A stretch of 64,000 bases of DNA from Mesorhizobium sp. 131-2-1 (lineage in GTDB: Bacteria > Pseudomonadota > Alphaproteobacteria > Rhizobiales > Rhizobiaceae). The position numbers and the translations under genes are program-made. The number at the start of each line of letters is the position of its first letter. The stretch's first letter is position 1. Below the pieces are notes generated by a model. The model saw only the letters and a program-made list of their open reading frames with translations. It did not search any database and was not told the DNA's origin. Below, piece by piece: positions 26,515 to 33,446 of this stretch. The stretch lies in the NCBI RefSeq assembly GCF_016756535.1, contig NZ_AP023247.1:5270501-5334500 (forward strand), read 5' to 3'.

Positions 26515-26530
26515 TTTCATATTTGTGAAA
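26515..26530. promoter_or_regulatory. TTTCA-N6-TGAAA palindrome and TTGACA box upstream of importer 2
   Basis: On the minus strand a TTGACA hexamer (complement of 26532-26537) precedes the TTTCA/TGAAA inverted repeat, which would fill the -35 to -10 spacer of the importer-2 promoter; the -10 itself is poor. A palindrome of this size could be the XRE-cupin operator, because that regulator lies in the same operon. Tentative. Confidence 0.4.
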
Positions 26531-26716
26531 CTGTCAAGCTGAATTGCGCCGACTCTGACCCTCTCGCCCTGGAAATCAGCGGTCGAATTCGCTCGTCAGG
26601 CCAATGCCCCTGCCCCGACAGCCGCGCCTGGTGGCCCATAAATGATCCCATCAGCGGGATGGACGTCTGGACCAAATCCGGGGAAAGTGCCGCGCGCCAA
26701 AGAGAGGACCAGTGCC

Positions 26717-27874
26717 ATGACCGACCCGACCCGCCTGCCCGCCGACGGACTTTTCATAGGGCGCGTGGCAACCAACGAAGCGGCCCATCCGCTGGTGGTC
26801 ACGGTGCGCGACGGCACTGTCTTCGACATCACCTCCAGCGCGGCGCCAACGGTGCGTGACCTCTGCGAGATCAAGGACCCGGCGGCTTATGCGCGCTCTG
26901 CCAAGGGCAAGCCCATCGGCGCGCTCGCCGACATCGCGGCCAACAGTTTTGAAAGCGCGCGCGACGCGAAGAAGCCGATCCTGCTCTCCCCGGCCGACCT
27001 GCAGGCGGTGAAGGCGTCCGGTGTCACTTTCGTCGTCAGCCTGCTCGAACGCGTCATCGAGGAACAGGCGCGCGGCTCGGCGGAGAAGGCGGATGCCATC
27101 CGCGCCGACATCGCCGGGTTGATCGGCCATGATCTGTCGAAGCTGAAACCCGGCTCGCCGGAAGCGATGGAGATCAAGGCCAAGCTGATCCAGCGCGGCG
27201 CCTGGTCGCAATATCTGGAAGTGGGTATTGGCCCCGACGCCGAGATCTTCACCAAATGCCAGCCGATGGCATCGGTCGGCTTCGGCGCCGATGTCGGCCT
27301 GCACCCCGTCTCCACCTGGAACAATCCGGAGCCGGAGATCGCCATGATCGCCGACAGTACAGGCCGGATCGTCGGCGCGACGCTCGGCAACGACGTCAAT
27401 CTGCGGGACGTCGAGGGGCGCTCGGCGCTGCTGCTGGGCAAGGCCAAGGACAACAATGCCTCTGCATCGCTCGGCCCCTTCATCCGGCTGTTCGACGAGA
27501 CCTTCTCCATTGCCGACGTAAAGCGCGCCACGGTGCGCCTCAGCGTCGAGGGCGAGGACGGGTTCTCGCTGGAGGGCGCGAGCTCGATGGCCGAAATCAG
27601 CCGCTCGCCGGAAGAGCTGGTCAAGGCCGCGATGGGGCCGCATCACCAGTATCCGGACGGGCTGGCGCTCTATCTCGGCACCATGTTCGTGCCGTCGAAG
27701 GATCGCGGCGAAAAGGGCAAGGGCTTTACCCATAAGGTCGGCGATATTGTCACCATCTCGTCGGAAAAACTCGGCTCGCTGGTCAACCGTGTCAGGCTGT
27801 CGCCCGACTGCCCGCACTGGACCTATGGCGCCAGCCATCTGATGCGCGACCTCGCCAAAGCGGATCTCATTTAG
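26717..27874 (+). CDS. Fumarylacetoacetate hydrolase (FAH)-family enzyme
   Basis: 385 residues from ATG 26717 with AGAGGACC upstream; earlier starts add a Pro/Gly-rich tail. A FAH-family core is seen in the C-terminal half: metal ligands Glu-x-Glu in NNPEPEIAMI, Asp in GNDVNLRDVEG and GFGADVGLHP. The N-terminal half (LFIGRVATNEAAHPLVVTV) is an extra domain. Relatives include 2-keto-3-deoxy-sugar-acid dehydratases and hydrolases such as AraD1/GguC. Placed just before a ribose-type importer and LacI regulator, it probably handles a sugar-derived keto acid, though the reaction is not established. Confidence 0.85.
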   Translation: MTDPTRLPADGLFIGRVATNEAAHPLVVTVRDGTVFDITSSAAPTVRDLCEIKDPAAYARSAKGKPIGALADIAANSFESARDAKKPILLSPADLQAVKASGVTFVVSLLERVIEEQARGSAEKADAIRADIAGLIGHDLSKLKPGSPEAMEIKAKLIQRGAWSQYLEVGIGPDAEIFTKCQPMASVGFGADVGLHPVSTWNNPEPEIAMIADSTGRIVGATLGNDVNLRDVEGRSALLLGKAKDNNASASLGPFIRLFDETFSIADVKRATVRLSVEGEDGFSLEGASSMAEISRSPEELVKAAMGPHHQYPDGLALYLGTMFVPSKDRGEKGKGFTHKVGDIVTISSEKLGSLVNRVRLSPDCPHWTYGASHLMRDLAKADLI

Positions 27875-27962
27875 CACCGCGCTACCGCGATGATATTCTC
27901 ATCCCCCGCGGGCTGACGGGATGGACGCCTGCACCTGCCCGGAAAAAATCACCCGAACTGAT

Positions 27963-27980
27963 GCAATCTGATGGGATTGC
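27963..27980. promoter_or_regulatory. GCAATC-N6-GATTGC inverted repeat before the ribose-type importer
   Basis: An 18-base inverted repeat lies in the 269-base gap between the FAH gene and the solute-binding-protein gene. A repeat of this size fits an operator for the LacI regulator encoded at the end of this operon. The rest of the gap has no gene. Confidence 0.45.
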
Positions 27981-28143
27981 TGATGGCGCCGCGTGCTGTG
28001 CCAACATCCAGTGGCGACGGAGGCTTGCCATCGGCCGAAAAAGGGAATGCTCTTAAAGCACCCGGTCGGCGCTGGCAGGAGATGCGGTTCTTGGGCCGCG
28101 TCGCGTCTGACGTGGAAGTCGTTTCAACATGGGAGGAAACCAT

Positions 28144-29076
28144 ATGCTGACGAGGCTAAGACTGATCGTGTTTGGCTTGGTCATGGCGCTCGCCATTCCG
28201 GCGGCGGCACAGGCCAAGACCTTCTACTGGATTTCGCATGGCGGCCCTGCCGACCCGGTCTGGACGTACTTCCTCGCCGGCGCCAAGCAATGGGCGGCCG
28301 ACACCGGCAACAAGGTCAATACCTCATTCCACAATGGCGACGTGGCATCCCAGCAGGAGGCGGTTCGCGCCGCCATCTCCGCCAAGGCCGACGGCATCGT
28401 CACCACCAGCCCCGACCCGGGCAGCCTGGTCGAGATCGTCAAGGAAGCGCGCGCCGCCAACATACCGATCATCAACTTCAACACGCCCGATCCGAAGGCC
28501 AACTTCAATGCCTATGTCGGCGGTGACAACGTCACCTTCGGCAAGCATTGGGCGCAGTACCTGGTCGACAAGGGCCTGGTGAAGAAGGGCGATTTCGTCT
28601 GGATGCCGGTCGAAGTCCCCGGCGCCACCTATGGCGTGCAGGAAGAGGAAGGCATCAAGAGCGTGTTCGAGCCACTCGGCATCACCTATGAGATCACCGA
28701 GGCGACGCTCGACCAGGCCGAAGTGATCAGCCGCATGGCCGATTACCTCACTGCCAACAAGGCCAAGGTCAAGGCCATCATAGGCCTCGGCGACCTCGTC
28801 ACCGGCTCGATCAAGCGGGTGTTCGACCAGGTCGGCGTCAAGCCCGGCGAAATCCCGGTCGTCGGCTGGGGCAACTCGCTCGACACCACCCAGGAAGTGC
28901 TGAACGGCTACGTCAATGCCGGCCAGTGGCAGGATCCGCAGGCGACCAGCTATGTGGCGCTTTCGCTGGCCAATATGGCTGCCGGCGGCATTCCTCCGGG
29001 CTTCAACGTCATCACCGGCGCGCTCTACGAAAAGGACACCGCCGGGGTCTACGACAAGATCCTGTCCGGAAAATAA
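28144..29076 (+). CDS. Sugar ABC transporter solute-binding protein, RbsB-like (importer 3)
   Basis: 310 residues from ATG 28144, GGAGGA upstream. Signal peptide MLTRLRLIVFGLVMALAIPA ends near AQA; the mature protein is a Peripla_BP_4 domain. Features: FYWISHGGPADPVW strand, DGIVTTSPDPGSLVEIVKEA, INFNTPD, YVGGDNVTFGK and GWGNSLDTTQ. The sugar is not identifiable. A strong hairpin follows the stop at 29092-29117, before the permease gene. Confidence 0.92.
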   Translation: MLTRLRLIVFGLVMALAIPAAAQAKTFYWISHGGPADPVWTYFLAGAKQWAADTGNKVNTSFHNGDVASQQEAVRAAISAKADGIVTTSPDPGSLVEIVKEARAANIPIINFNTPDPKANFNAYVGGDNVTFGKHWAQYLVDKGLVKKGDFVWMPVEVPGATYGVQEEEGIKSVFEPLGITYEITEATLDQAEVISRMADYLTANKAKVKAIIGLGDLVTGSIKRVFDQVGVKPGEIPVVGWGNSLDTTQEVLNGYVNAGQWQDPQATSYVALSLANMAAGGIPPGFNVITGALYEKDTAGVYDKILSGK

Positions 29077-29091
29077 TCCGCGATCGGCACC

Positions 29092-29117
29092 GTCGCGGCC
29101 GCGCAGGCGGCCGCGAC
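29092..29117 (+). other. Intercistronic hairpin after the importer-3 binding-protein gene
   Basis: Perfect 11-base inverted arms (GTCGCGGCCGC at 29092-29102 and GCGGCCGCGAC at 29107-29117) with a 4-base GCAG loop, no following U-tract. Located between binding-protein and permease genes, where stem-loops often protect the abundant binding-protein mRNA from decay. Confidence 0.6.
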
Positions 29118-29192
29118 TATCACTGCCATTCCGCCGAGCCTGCCTGATCGGGTGAAGGTCTCAGCTCTTTCCACTCAAGTCGCGGATTCAAC

Positions 29193-30179
29193 GTGGAAAA
29201 CCGTTCCCTCATCCAAAACCTGATCGCGAGGTCGGAGTTCGGGCCGTTCGTGCTGCTTGTCATCGAGCTCGTCGTGTTCTGGAGCATCAACCCCGATTTC
29301 CTGTCGCCGCAGAACATCTCCAACATACTGGCCTTCACGGTAGAGCTCGGCCTGATCGCGCTGGCGATGACGCTGCTGATGACATCGGGCGAATTCGACC
29401 TCTCGGTCGGATCGCTGTTCGGCTTCTCGCCGGTGCTGATGTGGACGCTGTTCAACAGCGGCGTCACCTCGCTGGAGATGGGCCTCCTCGTCGCGCTGCT
29501 GGTCGCCGCCTTCATCGGGCTGGTCAATGGCTGGTTCGTGACGCAACTCAAGATCCCCTCCTTCCTGGTTACGCTCGGCATGCTGCTGGTGGTGCGCGGC
29601 ACGGCGCTGTTCGTCACCGATGGATTCCCTCAGCGGACCTGGAGCGCCGAGGGCAGTTGGCTCGCCAACATACTGGTCGGCGATTTCTTCATCGGACCGT
29701 TCCGCATCTACATGTCGCTGTTCTGGTTCATCGCAGCAGCGGTCGCTCTGGGCTACGTGCTGACGCAGAGCCGCACCGGCAACTGGATCCAGGCCGCCGG
29801 CGGCAACCCCAACGCCGCAAGGGCGCGCGGCGTCAACGTCAACGGCGTCAAGATCGGTCTGTTCGTGCTGTCGTCGCTGATGGCCTCGCTTGCCGGCGTC
29901 ATCTCTTCGCTGCGCACCTCGGCCGCAAACCCGAACAGCGGCACCGGCTACGAGCTCGAGGTCATCGCCATGGTGGTGATCGGCGGCACGGCGCTGACCG
30001 GCGGGCGCGGCACCATCATCGGCACGGTGCTCGGCATCCTGATCCTGCGTGTGATGCGCAACGGCATCGTGCTGATCGGCGTGCCGGGCCTTGCCTACAA
30101 CATCTTCATCGGCGCCATCATCCTCGGCATGATGGCGCTCCACTCATGGCTGGAACGCCGGCATCAGGCAGGGACGTGA
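29193..30179 (+). CDS. Sugar ABC transporter permease, RbsC-like (importer 3)
   Basis: 328 residues, GTG start at 29193. Multiple membrane helices of the BPD_transp_2 family. TLLMTSGEFDLSVGSLFGF corresponds to the conserved GIDLSVG element, with GG-rich segments VVIGGTALTGGRGTIIGTVLG and LRNGIVLIGVPGLAYN near the C-terminus. It is followed 3 bases later by the ATPase gene, and the gap to the binding protein carries a stem-loop. Confidence 0.92.
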   Translation: MENRSLIQNLIARSEFGPFVLLVIELVVFWSINPDFLSPQNISNILAFTVELGLIALAMTLLMTSGEFDLSVGSLFGFSPVLMWTLFNSGVTSLEMGLLVALLVAAFIGLVNGWFVTQLKIPSFLVTLGMLLVVRGTALFVTDGFPQRTWSAEGSWLANILVGDFFIGPFRIYMSLFWFIAAAVALGYVLTQSRTGNWIQAAGGNPNAARARGVNVNGVKIGLFVLSSLMASLAGVISSLRTSAANPNSGTGYELEVIAMVVIGGTALTGGRGTIIGTVLGILILRVMRNGIVLIGVPGLAYNIFIGAIILGMMALHSWLERRHQAGT

Positions 30180-30182
30180 TCC

Positions 30183-30977
30183 ATGGCTGAACCGCTCATC
30201 CGCATGCAAAATATCCGCAAGTCCTACGGGCGCGTGCAAGCGCTGGTGGACGCCAATTTCCACGTCAACGAGAGGGAGATCGTCGGGCTGCTCGGCGACA
30301 ATGGCGCCGGCAAGTCGACATTGATCAAGGTGCTGTCGGGCGCCGTGCCGCTGACCAGCGGCGACATCTTCATCCGCGGCAGGAAGGTGAACCTGCGCAG
30401 CACCAGCGACGCCATCGCGCACGGCATCGAGACCATCTACCAGGACTCGGCGCTGGTCACGCAGCTGTCGATCGCGCGCAACCTGTTCCTCGGGCGCGAG
30501 CCGATCAAGCCGCCGCGCTTCCTGAACCGCATGGACCAGGATGCGATGAACACGGTGGCGCGCGACCTGCTGAAGCAGGTCGGGATCTCCAAGAACATCC
30601 CGCCGACAACGCCGATCGGCTCGCTTTCCGGCGGTGAGCGCCAGGCGGTGGCGATCGCGCGCGCCATGCATTTCGACAGCGATCTCATCATCCTCGACGA
30701 ACCGACCAACAATCTCGGCGTCGCCGAGACGCAAGGCGTCTTAAGCTTCGTGCGCAACGCGCGCGATTCCGGCCATTCCTGTATCTTCATCGCCCACAAC
30801 ATCCACCATGTCTTCCAGGTGGTCGACCGCATCGTCGTCATGCGCCGGGGCAAGGTGGTGGCCGACGACATCGATCCGAAAAAGACCACCGTCGCCGAGG
30901 TCGAGCGCATCATCACCGGCATGTCGGACAAGGAGATCCGCGACGCTCTCTCTGACGGCGCGCAACCGCAAGGCTGA
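30183..30977 (+). CDS. Sugar ABC transporter ATPase, single-domain (importer 3)
   Basis: 264 residues with one ATPase domain, as in the fructose importer FrcA rather than the double-domain RbsA. Walker A GDNGAGKST, signature LSGGERQAVAIARA and Walker B LIILDEPTNNLG are seen. The D-loop is NNLG instead of SALD or TALD, which also occurs in FrcA-like proteins. The IAHNIHHVF switch region includes the conserved His. Translation is probably coupled to the permease gene 3 bases upstream. Confidence 0.92.
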   Translation: MAEPLIRMQNIRKSYGRVQALVDANFHVNEREIVGLLGDNGAGKSTLIKVLSGAVPLTSGDIFIRGRKVNLRSTSDAIAHGIETIYQDSALVTQLSIARNLFLGREPIKPPRFLNRMDQDAMNTVARDLLKQVGISKNIPPTTPIGSLSGGERQAVAIARAMHFDSDLIILDEPTNNLGVAETQGVLSFVRNARDSGHSCIFIAHNIHHVFQVVDRIVVMRRGKVVADDIDPKKTTVAEVERIITGMSDKEIRDALSDGAQPQG

Positions 30978-31043
30978 AGCCCTGCTGGCGGGCGGCAATT
31001 TTCCGGCCGTCGGCCCATCTGGCACAGGATCGCATACGCTCCT

Positions 31044-32078
31044 ATGACTGGAACCATGAGAGCCACCGTCGCCGACATCGCCAGGAGCTGCGGGCTGTCG
31101 ACCGCGACGGTCGACCGGGTGCTGAACAACCGGCCCGGCGCAAGCGCCGCCAACCGGCAGCGCGTGATGGAGGCGGCGAAACAGCTGGGTTACCTGCCGG
31201 TCGTCGACCAGGTCGCGCTGCCGTCGAAGCCGGCGCATCTGGAATTCTTCCTGCCGATCGGCGGCAATGCCTTCATGGTCGATCTCGCCCGCCACATCGA
31301 GGACTACGCGGCGCGGCTGCCGCTGGTCGCCTCCTGCCGCATCCACAGCCTCGCCGGCATCTCGCCCCGCGCGTTGCAGGGCGCCATCGAGAACCTCTCG
31401 CTCAAAGCCAACGGAGTCGGCGTCATCGCCGTCGATCATCCCAGGACCCGCAACATATTGCGCGAGCTGGTCGAGGCCGGCATACGCCTCGTCACACTGG
31501 TGTCCGACGTGCCCGCCGCTCCGCGCTCGGCCTATGTCGGCATCGACAACCGGGTGGCCGGGCGCACGGCCGCACTGCTGATGGGGCGCTTCCTCGGCGG
31601 CCGCAGCGGTCATCTCGCCATGGTGGTAGGCTCGCGCTCCTATCGCGGCCATGAGGAGCGCGAGATGGGCTTCCGCTCGGTGCTCAGCGAGGAATTCCCC
31701 AACCTCACCATCTCGAGCGCCGTCGAGATCAACGACCAGCCTGAGGTGAGCTACACCGCGACGATGAAGGCGCTGCACAACGAGCCGGAACTGCTCGGCA
31801 TCTACTGCGTCGGCGCCGGACGTTCGGGGGTGGCGAAGGCATTGCTGGAATCCAGGCCGCGCAGGAAGCCGGTGTTCATCTGCCATGACCTGACCAGGGA
31901 AACCCGCGGCTATCTGGTCGACGATCTCTGCGATGTCGTCATCGACCAGAACGCGCGGCTGATCGCCGAGCAGTCGGTGATCCGCCTGCTGGGCTCGATC
32001 GCCTCCTCGGCGCCCTATCTGACCAAGAAGTTCATCGAGCCGCGATTGATCTTCAAGGAAAACGTGCCGGTTCAATAG
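31044..32078 (+). CDS. LacI-family repressor of importer 3
   Basis: 344 residues. The N-terminal helix-turn-helix is ATVADIARSCGLSTATVDRVLNN, followed by the hinge helix RQRVMEAAKQLGYLP and a periplasmic-binding-protein-type effector domain (VGIDNRVAGRTAALLMGRFL, GHLAMVVGSRSYRGHEER). An alternative ATG at 31056 would lose four residues only. It lies 66 bases downstream of the ATPase gene, so it is probably autoregulated. Its ligand is presumably the imported sugar or an FAH-pathway product. Confidence 0.92.
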   Translation: MTGTMRATVADIARSCGLSTATVDRVLNNRPGASAANRQRVMEAAKQLGYLPVVDQVALPSKPAHLEFFLPIGGNAFMVDLARHIEDYAARLPLVASCRIHSLAGISPRALQGAIENLSLKANGVGVIAVDHPRTRNILRELVEAGIRLVTLVSDVPAAPRSAYVGIDNRVAGRTAALLMGRFLGGRSGHLAMVVGSRSYRGHEEREMGFRSVLSEEFPNLTISSAVEINDQPEVSYTATMKALHNEPELLGIYCVGAGRSGVAKALLESRPRRKPVFICHDLTRETRGYLVDDLCDVVIDQNARLIAEQSVIRLLGSIASSAPYLTKKFIEPRLIFKENVPVQ

Positions 32079-32173
32079 GTTAGCTTGCCATGGCAAGGCT
32101 GCTTTGTCCGGATTTGTCGGAGGATTGCCGAGGGGTGCGGCAATTCTGCACATCAGCTATGCAAGTTTCATGG

Positions 32174-32202
32174 TTGCCGAATCGTTAAGCAACCAGTAGA
32201 TA
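32174..32202 (+). promoter_or_regulatory. Sigma-70 type promoter of the alpha-r14-like sRNA
   Basis: -35 TTGCCG at 32174-32179, a 17-base spacer and -10 TAGATA at 32197-32202. This places transcription initiation near 32209, directly at the first hairpin of the RNA gene. Confidence 0.6.
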
Positions 32203-32208
32203 TTTGGG

Positions 32209-32323
32209 TGTCGGCCGTCTCCTCCTCCCAGATGTGATGCCGACGCTGAATGCGGTGCACCTCCTCCCGCACCTCATTCGAAATCGAGCCCGCTGCCACC
32301 TCCTCCCGGCAGCGGGCTTTTTT
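32209..32323 (+). ncRNA. Alpha-r14 (NfeR1-like) trans-acting small RNA
   Basis: About 115 nt transcript ending in a terminator. Three stem-loops each expose the same anti-Shine-Dalgarno word CCTCCTCCC: 32221-32229 between GTCGGC and GCCGAC arms, 32260-32268 between GGTGC and GCACC, and 32299-32307 in the terminator loop. The terminator stem is 32288-32297 with 32308-32317, and T6 follows at 32318-32323. This three-loop arrangement with CCUCCUCCC is the defining trait of the alpha-r14 family, which includes NfeR1 of Sinorhizobium meliloti, an Hfq-linked riboregulator affecting salt adaptation and nodulation efficiency. It lies between the LacI and TetR genes. Confidence 0.88.
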
Positions 32324-32360
32324 CGTTTCGGCCGCTTCCGACGGGAGATGGGCGCGGCTG

Positions 32361-32945
32361 TCAGCGCGCCCTGAAGGATGCGATCAGCCCTTCCGCCATG
32401 CGCACGAACTGCGCGCTCGGGCCTTCGGCGCCGACGCTCTGCATCGAGACGCGCGCGCCCTCCAGGAGCAGCGACAGCGTGTCAGCGAGAAGCTCGGCCT
32501 GGCCGACGCCGGCATCGCGGCAGAGACTGACCAGGCGTTCGCGCTGGGCTTCCTTGAGTTCCTTGATGACGCGCCGCGCCGGATGGTCGGTCTCACTGAG
32601 CTCGACGGCGGCATTGGCCATGTCGCAGCCGCGGCTGTCGGCCGCGAGCATCTCGGAGACTTTGCGAACCCATGCATGCAGTTGCGCCAGCTTGTCGCCC
32701 GGATATTCGGCCTCGAACGCGTCCCAAATCGCCGCGGCTTTGGACGCCGTGGCGCGCAGGCACTCGATGATCAGCTCGTCCTTGGATTCGAAGTGACGGT
32801 AGAGCGTCATCTTGTTGGTGCCGGCAGCCTCGGTGATGGCGTCGACGCCAACACCCTTGATGCCGTGCTTGTGGAACATGTCCTGCGCCGTCTCCAGAAT
32901 TCGATCCCGGGGGCGAGAGCGCTCCACGACGCCGTCTGCCATCAT
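32361..32945 (-). CDS. TetR-family repressor, likely of the RND pump
   Basis: About 194 residues with start at ATG 32945 or the adjacent ATG 32942, the latter better placed behind GGAG. TetR helix-turn-helix: RILETAQDMFHKHGIKGVGVDAITEAAGTNKMTLYRHFESKDEL. The C-terminal region has a ligand-binding helical bundle typical for multidrug sensors. Divergent from an RND efflux operon and separated from it by a promoter carrying two identical TGTTAC-N6-GTAACA sites, it is best explained as the local efflux repressor. Confidence 0.9.
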   Translation of the reverse strand: MMADGVVERSRPRDRILETAQDMFHKHGIKGVGVDAITEAAGTNKMTLYRHFESKDELIIECLRATASKAAAIWDAFEAEYPGDKLAQLHAWVRKVSEMLAADSRGCDMANAAVELSETDHPARRVIKELKEAQRERLVSLCRDAGVGQAELLADTLSLLLEGARVSMQSVGAEGPSAQFVRMAEGLIASFRAR

Positions 32946-32982
32946 GATCTCCTTTCGTTTCCAAAAATCCCTTGGCCACCTC

Positions 32983-33011
32983 TTGACTAAGGTGTTACCG
33001 GTCTGTAACAT
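32983..33011 (+). promoter_or_regulatory. Promoter of the RND efflux operon
   Basis: -35 TTGACT at 32983-32988, 17-base spacer, -10 TAACAT at 33006-33011, directed toward the RND genes. The -10 lies in the right half of the upstream TetR-type operator. It would leave a leader of about 170 nt before the small ORF. Confidence 0.65.
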
Positions 33012-33035
33012 CCAGAATGTTACTTACTGGTAACA
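32993..33035. promoter_or_regulatory. Two tandem identical palindromes TGTTAC-N6-GTAACA, TetR operators
   Basis: Site 1 is 32993-33010, site 2 is 33018-33035, centre distance 25 bases. The pair is itself embedded in a larger symmetrical block: AGGTGTTACC at 32990-32999 mirrors GGTAACACCT at 33029-33038. The 18-base size and twofold symmetry fit TetR dimers, and site 1 covers the -10 of the RND promoter. Confidence 0.8.
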
Positions 33036-33188
33036 CCTATCTTGTCTGCCGTCAACGATTGCACCGCCGTTAGGCCTGCTGAGACGGAGATAGGGCGAGA
33101 AAACTGCCTGTCATGCGGCTTCGGCCGGTGAAATCGAAAAAACGGCTCGCGATCCTTGGATGCGGGCCGCAAGCAAGGAGCCGCTCCT

Positions 33189-33446
33189 ATGCAAAAGCGC
33201 AAAGACCTGACGATCGATGAAGCCATCCGGGATCCGATGATCCGGCTGGTGATGAAGGCGGATCGGGTCGATCCGCGCGGCCTCGAGGCGATGCTGCGTT
33301 CAAAGGCGGCCATGCAGGCGCCAAACCGCACGACGCTGCCGCGTTTTCTGGACGACTCAGGTCCAGCGCATAGTCGGCAGCTGTCCAGGATCGCCAACGC
33401 GTTTGGCGAAGCAAAAGCATTCAACGAGGCCTGCGTCTCATGGTGA
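33189..33446 (+). CDS. Small conserved protein preceding the RND pump (85 aa)
   Basis: ATG 33189 (MQKRKDLTIDEAIRDPMIRLVMKADRVDP) with AAGGAG upstream. The segment LTIDEAIRDPMIRLVMKADRVDPRGLEAMLRSKAA, described here by its first and last parts, resembles short uncharacterised rhizobial proteins. No membrane helix or signal. Its stop overlaps the RND pump start (ATG 33440), so the two are translationally coupled. It might act as a leader peptide or a cytoplasmic modulator of the pump. Confidence 0.6.
   Translation: MQKRKDLTIDEAIRDPMIRLVMKADRVDPRGLEAMLRSKAAMQAPNRTTLPRFLDDSGPAHSRQLSRIANAFGEAKAFNEACVSW

Noticed and set aside
32084..32097. CTTGCCATGGCAAG palindrome just after the LacI gene
   Set aside because: A 14-base palindrome with no loop or T-run; not convincing as a terminator or operator.
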